From contig JAFADQ010000276.1 of assembly GCA_023424725.1 (NCBI GenBank), positions 1 through 8,064 of the forward strand: a DNA stretch of 8,064 nt, in the 5' to 3' direction. Made by a program: the position numbers and the translations under genes. Source of the DNA: Bacteroidota bacterium. Lineage in GTDB: Bacteria > Bacteroidota > Bacteroidia > Cytophagales > Hymenobacteraceae. Below, piece after piece: positions 5,628-8,064 of this stretch (the first letter of the stretch is position 1; each line of letters starts with the position of its first letter). Under the pieces are notes generated by a model. That model made no database searches. It saw nothing but the letters and a program-made list of their open reading frames with translations, and was not told the DNA's origin.

Positions 5628-6194
5628 ATGGCTAAACAACTGGAAGGAAAAAAGATCGCGATTTTAGTAGAAGAAGGATTTGAGCAGGTAGAGCTGGAAA
5701 AACCGCAGCAGGCGCTTAAAGATGCCGGCGCCGAAACCCACCTTATTTCGCCAAACGAAAACAGCCCGATAAAAGCCTGGAACCACACCGACTGGGGCGA
5801 TAAGTTTGATGTAGACAAAAAGCTAAGCGATGTAAAAGAAAGCGATTACGATGGCCTGCTGCTGCCGGGCGGCGTGCTAAACCCCGATAAATTGCGTGCC
5901 AGCAAAGAGGCGGTGCAGTTTGTGAAATCGTTTTTTGAGGCCAAAAAACCAGTTGCCGCTATTTGCCACGGCCCCTGGCTGCTTGCCGAAGCAGATGTGG
6001 TGCGCGGCCGCAAAATTACCAGCTACCACTCTATTACTACCGACATGAAAAACGCCGGCGCCAACTGGGTAGACCAGGAAGTAGTAACCGACCAGGGCCT
6101 TGTAACCAGCCGCAACCCCGACGATATTCCGGCTTTCAACAAAAAAATGATAGAAGAGTTTGCCGAAGGAAAACACCGCGGGCAGCACGCGTAA
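5628..6194 (+). CDS. PfpI/DJ-1 family protein (type 1 glutamine amidotransferase-like)
   Basis: A 188-residue cytoplasmic protein of the DJ-1/PfpI superfamily, of normal length for the YhbO/YraA branch. Seen: KIAILVEEGFEQVELEKPQQAL (9-30) with Glu19 in the place of the conserved acidic residue that contacts the nucleophile, YDGLLLPGGVLNPDKLR (74-90), the nucleophile elbow AAICHGPWLL (110-119) with Cys113-His114, and the C-terminal LVTSRNPDDIPAF (158-170). Family members are linked to stress resistance and have been reported as proteases, chaperones or deglycases; the last activity is disputed, so none is assigned. It is the only plus-strand gene in the window, is monocistronic, has its own promoter at 5527-5557 and ends in a strong terminator. 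The A-rich leader replaces a Shine-Dalgarno sequence. The ATG is the first Met and gives the typical N-terminus. Confidence 0.93.
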   Translation: MAKQLEGKKIAILVEEGFEQVELEKPQQALKDAGAETHLISPNENSPIKAWNHTDWGDKFDVDKKLSDVKESDYDGLLLPGGVLNPDKLRASKEAVQFVKSFFEAKKPVAAICHGPWLLAEADVVRGRKITSYHSITTDMKNAGANWVDQEVVTDQGLVTSRNPDDIPAFNKKMIEEFAEGKHRGQHA

Positions 6195-6212
6195 ATTTCT
6201 TGCGTTATTATA

Positions 6213-6255
6213 AAACACAAAGCCCGGAACTTATACAGCTCCGGGCTTTGTGTTT
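6213..6255. terminator. Bidirectional intrinsic terminator between convergent genes
   Basis: A perfect 16-bp inverted repeat AAACACAAAGCCCGGA (6213-6228) and TCCGGGCTTTGTGTTT (6240-6255) flanks an 11-nt loop. The GC core is flanked by A on one side and T on the other, so it can stop transcripts in both directions. It lies 18 bp past the PfpI-like stop and 26 bp past the YceI-like stop. Confidence 0.9.
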
Positions 6256-6281
6256 GTAAACAATTGTTTTTCTGGGCTTAA

Positions 6282-7019
6282 TTAGCGGGTAGCAACAATA
6301 TCGAAAATGATGTTTACTTCGCGGTAGATCATTTTGTTGGCAAACGATTTTTCCGACATATAATTTAACCCCCAGTCGGTACGGTCTATCAGGAAATTGG
6401 CGCTTGCGCTGGCCTTGTTATCGTTAAGCTCTATTTTGGCCGGGAAAGTAATGCTTTTAGACACACCTTTTATTATAAGATTGCCGGTAACCATGTGCGA
6501 GGCGTCGGTAACTACTTTGCTTTGGTTGTCTTGCACAATGCGCTCGCGGGTTTTCGCAACCGAGTCGGGCTCTGTAGCGGCTTCGGATAAAGGCTCTACG
6601 GCAGTAATCTCAAACTCAACGGTTGGGTGCTGCGCCACATCAAAAAAATCGGGCGACATAAGGTGGCCGGTAAGTTTGTTGTTGTTGGCTTCGTCCATCT
6701 CCAGATCCTGCGATCTTAGCGATGCCATATCGAACACAAAGCGGCCACCCACTATTCTGTTTTCTTTAACCGATACGGTGCCCTCGCGCAGATCTACCGT
6801 GCCGTTGTGGTTTCCGGTTACTTTAGCGCCAATCCAGGTAAGTTTGCTTTTTTCGGTATCGGCTTCGTACTCAACTGCTTCTACGGGCAGGGTAGGGGTT
6901 TGCTTTGCCTCGCCAACCGTTGCCTGATCTGTGTTTTCTGTTGATTGATTGCAAGCTGTAAAGGCCAAAAGTGCCATGCTTAGCGTGCAAGCTTTCATCA
7001 AGTTCTGTGCTGATATCAT
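6282..7019 (-). CDS. YceI family lipoprotein
   Basis: A 245-residue exported protein. Seen: a hydrophobic signal ending LLAFTAC, with Cys23 as probable lipidation site (Phe at -3 is a tolerated but not ideal lipobox residue), then a Ser/Thr/Gln-rich linker, then a YceI domain from about residue 50 to the end. YceI hallmarks are LTWIGAKVTGNHNGTVDLREG (60-80), HLMSPDFFDVAQHPTVEFEI (119-138), GNLIIKGVSKSITFPAKI (179-196) and FLIDRTDWGLNY (209-220). This fold is a lipocalin-like barrel that binds isoprenoid or other amphiphilic molecules in known members; the ligand here is unknown. A polar insertion (about 144-173) lengthens one loop. An in-frame ATG at 6998 (MKACTLSM) gives a more usual signal peptide and is an alternative start. 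A promoter element lies at 7067-7094, and the gene converges on the PfpI-like gene. Confidence 0.93.
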   Translation of the reverse strand: MISAQNLMKACTLSMALLAFTACNQSTENTDQATVGEAKQTPTLPVEAVEYEADTEKSKLTWIGAKVTGNHNGTVDLREGTVSVKENRIVGGRFVFDMASLRSQDLEMDEANNNKLTGHLMSPDFFDVAQHPTVEFEITAVEPLSEAATEPDSVAKTRERIVQDNQSKVVTDASHMVTGNLIIKGVSKSITFPAKIELNDNKASASANFLIDRTDWGLNYMSEKSFANKMIYREVNIIFDIVATR

Positions 7020-7066
7020 CTATAGCAGTTTAAATTAGGGCGTATGCCAGTAATTATGTATGGTAG

Positions 7067-7094
7067 CAAAGCTACGAAAATCAGGGATAACAAA
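7067..7094 (-). promoter_or_regulatory. Likely promoter of the YceI-like gene
   Basis: The minus strand carries TTTG (7094-7091), a 16-nt gap, then TAGCTTTG (7074-7067), a full match to TAnnTTTG. The spacing is slightly short against the usual 17-23. The start of transcription would fall near 7060, giving a leader of about 40 nt. Confidence 0.55.
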
Positions 7095-7157
7095 AAGTGT
7101 TTTTACCTGCAAAAGTTAATTTGAGGTATTCTTTAACATTTTATTAAACCTTGCTGC

Positions 7158-7853
7158 CTACTCGCTTTTCTTATTTTCGTTTATATGCACGGCAATATAA
7201 AACTGCAGCGAGGCGTTCCGGAAATTGTCTTCGTTCCAGCCAGAATCTTTGGCAAATATTCTGTTTTGGCTTGCCTCGCTGTTATCAAGTAAATTGCGCA
7301 GGCCAAGGTTGTAGCGGCCGCCAATACGCAGCACCGATACTTTAAACTCTATGCCGCCGGCCACACTAAACTCAAATGTATTAAAGCCCGATTTAGAAAT
7401 ACGGTCGCGGTTTTCTTTTAAGCCAAGCAGTAAACTGCCCTGCGGCCCAAGGTGCAATGTTACATTATCGAGCGGGTACATATAAAACATAACCGGCACA
7501 TCTATGTAATCCATCTGCACATAATTACGCTCGGCGCTGTTTGGCAATACGTAATGAAATGCACGGCGCGAAAATAACAGTTCGGGCTGCACGGCAAACC
7601 AGCTAAGCAAAGGTTTTTTATACAAGCCACCCACATGAAACCCGGTGCGGTTGCCTGTATTTATATCGCTGAAACCAAAAACATTAGAAAAATTAAGCCC
7701 CGCTTTTACGCCCCAACCCTGGTGGTTGGTGTTCGGGTCGAAATTATCGTTGTCATCGGTGTCGTATTTATTATCGAATTGATTACCCAGGCGCTGCCCC
7801 ATTATTGCCTGCGAGCAGCAAAAAAGCAAAGCGATTAATATTAATTTTTTCAT
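7158..7853 (-). CDS. Outer-membrane beta-barrel protein (porin family)
   Basis: 231 residues from the ATG at 7853; a TTG seven codons upstream stays in frame but lies inside the promoter element, so it is rejected. Seen: a signal peptide MKKLILIALLFCCSQAIMG|Q, then an Asp/Asn-rich stretch (about 24-43, including DTDDNDNFDPN), then a series of amphipathic strands starting GWGVKAGLNFSNV (46-58). These contain typical barrel phrases of the Bacteroidota 'outer membrane protein beta-barrel' group: GFHVGGLYKKPLLSWFAVQPELLFSRRAF, YIDVPVMFYMYPLDNVTLHLGPQGSLLLG, FEFSVAGGIEFKV and RIGGRYNLGLRNLL. The end NASLQFYIAVHI looks like the closing strand, although a short charged tail (NENKKSE) follows it. Such proteins sit in the outer membrane; the specific role is unknown. 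No operon partner: it ends 138 bp before the YceI-like gene, which has its own promoter. Confidence 0.88.
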   Translation of the reverse strand: MKKLILIALLFCCSQAIMGQRLGNQFDNKYDTDDNDNFDPNTNHQGWGVKAGLNFSNVFGFSDINTGNRTGFHVGGLYKKPLLSWFAVQPELLFSRRAFHYVLPNSAERNYVQMDYIDVPVMFYMYPLDNVTLHLGPQGSLLLGLKENRDRISKSGFNTFEFSVAGGIEFKVSVLRIGGRYNLGLRNLLDNSEASQNRIFAKDSGWNEDNFRNASLQFYIAVHINENKKSE

Positions 7854-7871
7854 CTCTACCCGGTTTGTTTG

Positions 7872-7879
7872 CAAAATTA
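7872..7879 (-). promoter_or_regulatory. -7 promoter element of the beta-barrel gene
   Basis: The minus strand reads TAATTTTG followed by CA, a full TAnnTTTG match 18 nt upstream of the ATG at 7853. No TTG -33 element is seen at the expected distance. A 15-nt sequence covering most of this element is shared with the leader of the 68-aa gene. Confidence 0.5.
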
Positions 7880-7997
7880 GGCACGAAGCTGTTGGGTATT
7901 TATATTATAACTGAAATTAATTTATTTCAATTTGAGGCGAATCTTCTATTTTCTGTGCAACTGCATATTTAAAACCGTGCAGCCTGCCCGAAATTGC

Positions 7998-8031
7998 TAA
8001 GGCAGTTTACGAACGGCTTCGCTGTGCCTTA
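7998..8031. other. Nested hairpin near the right edge
   Basis: An outer stem TAAGGCA/TGCCTTA (7998-8004 with 8025-8031) encloses an inner stem CGAA/TTCG (8010-8013 with 8018-8021). No T-run follows on either strand, so it does not look like a normal terminator. It lies 22 nt upstream of a Shine-Dalgarno sequence and may be part of the leader of a gene to the right. Confidence 0.4.
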
Positions 8032-8053
8032 AACAATTTATTTCAGAAACAAT

Positions 8054-8061
8054 AAAGGAGG
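8054..8061 (+). promoter_or_regulatory. Strong Shine-Dalgarno sequence at the right edge
   Basis: AAAGGAGG is a near-perfect anti-16S match, 3 nt from the end of the window, so a plus-strand start codon probably follows just outside. None of the genes inside the window has such a site, which makes it stand out in a lineage that rarely uses one. No gene can be seen. Confidence 0.4.
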
Positions 8062-8064
8062 CAC

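Noticed and set aside
6397..6927. 176-codon open frame on the plus strand opposite the YceI gene
   Set aside because: It is a Ser/Leu/Val-rich shadow of the YceI frame with no start signal and no recognisable family.

Overview
The window looks like a chromosomal segment from an aerobic member of the Bacteroidota, probably order Cytophagales near Pontibacter, Adhaeribacter or Hymenobacter. This is inferred from three things. Several starts lie downstream of TAnnTTTG-type -7 elements. The starts almost never have Shine-Dalgarno sequences. The gene content is typical of the group: a porin-family outer-membrane barrel, a YceI lipoprotein, TlpA-like thioredoxins and signal peptides ending in '-AQ'. 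No rRNA, tRNA, CRISPR array or phage gene is visible.

Layout. Bases 57-2452 (minus strand) hold a two-gene acyl-transfer cassette: an AlgI-type MBOAT membrane O-acyltransferase followed 11 bp later by a membrane-anchored SGNH-like protein. Together they probably O-acetylate an exported polysaccharide. Bases 2594-3756 (minus) hold a small orphan protein (68 aa) and an unknown secreted cysteine-containing protein (205 aa). Between them lie an intrinsic terminator and a 160-bp MITE-like element inserted at the base of that terminator's stem. Bases 3757-4266 are non-coding and crowded with palindromic repeats. Bases 4267-5396 (minus) hold two overlapping exported thioredoxin-fold genes, a TlpA/ResA-like protein followed by a PRX_like1 redoxin, which probably work as a periplasmic redox pair. 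A divergent promoter region leads to a plus-strand PfpI/DJ-1 family gene (5628-6194). That gene converges on a minus-strand YceI lipoprotein (6282-7019), with a strong hairpin terminator between them. An outer-membrane beta-barrel gene (7158-7853, minus) follows. The right edge carries a nested hairpin and an unusually strong Shine-Dalgarno sequence for a plus-strand gene starting just outside.

None of the genes forms an obvious new defence or mobile system. The least ordinary material is between the genes: a family of about 35-bp palindromic hairpin repeats with several full and half copies in this window alone, a 244-bp element with CGCAAAGAGCGC terminal inverted repeats, and the MITE with an apparent TTA target-site duplication. 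Two unrelated genes also share an identical 15-nt leader at almost the same distance from their start codons.
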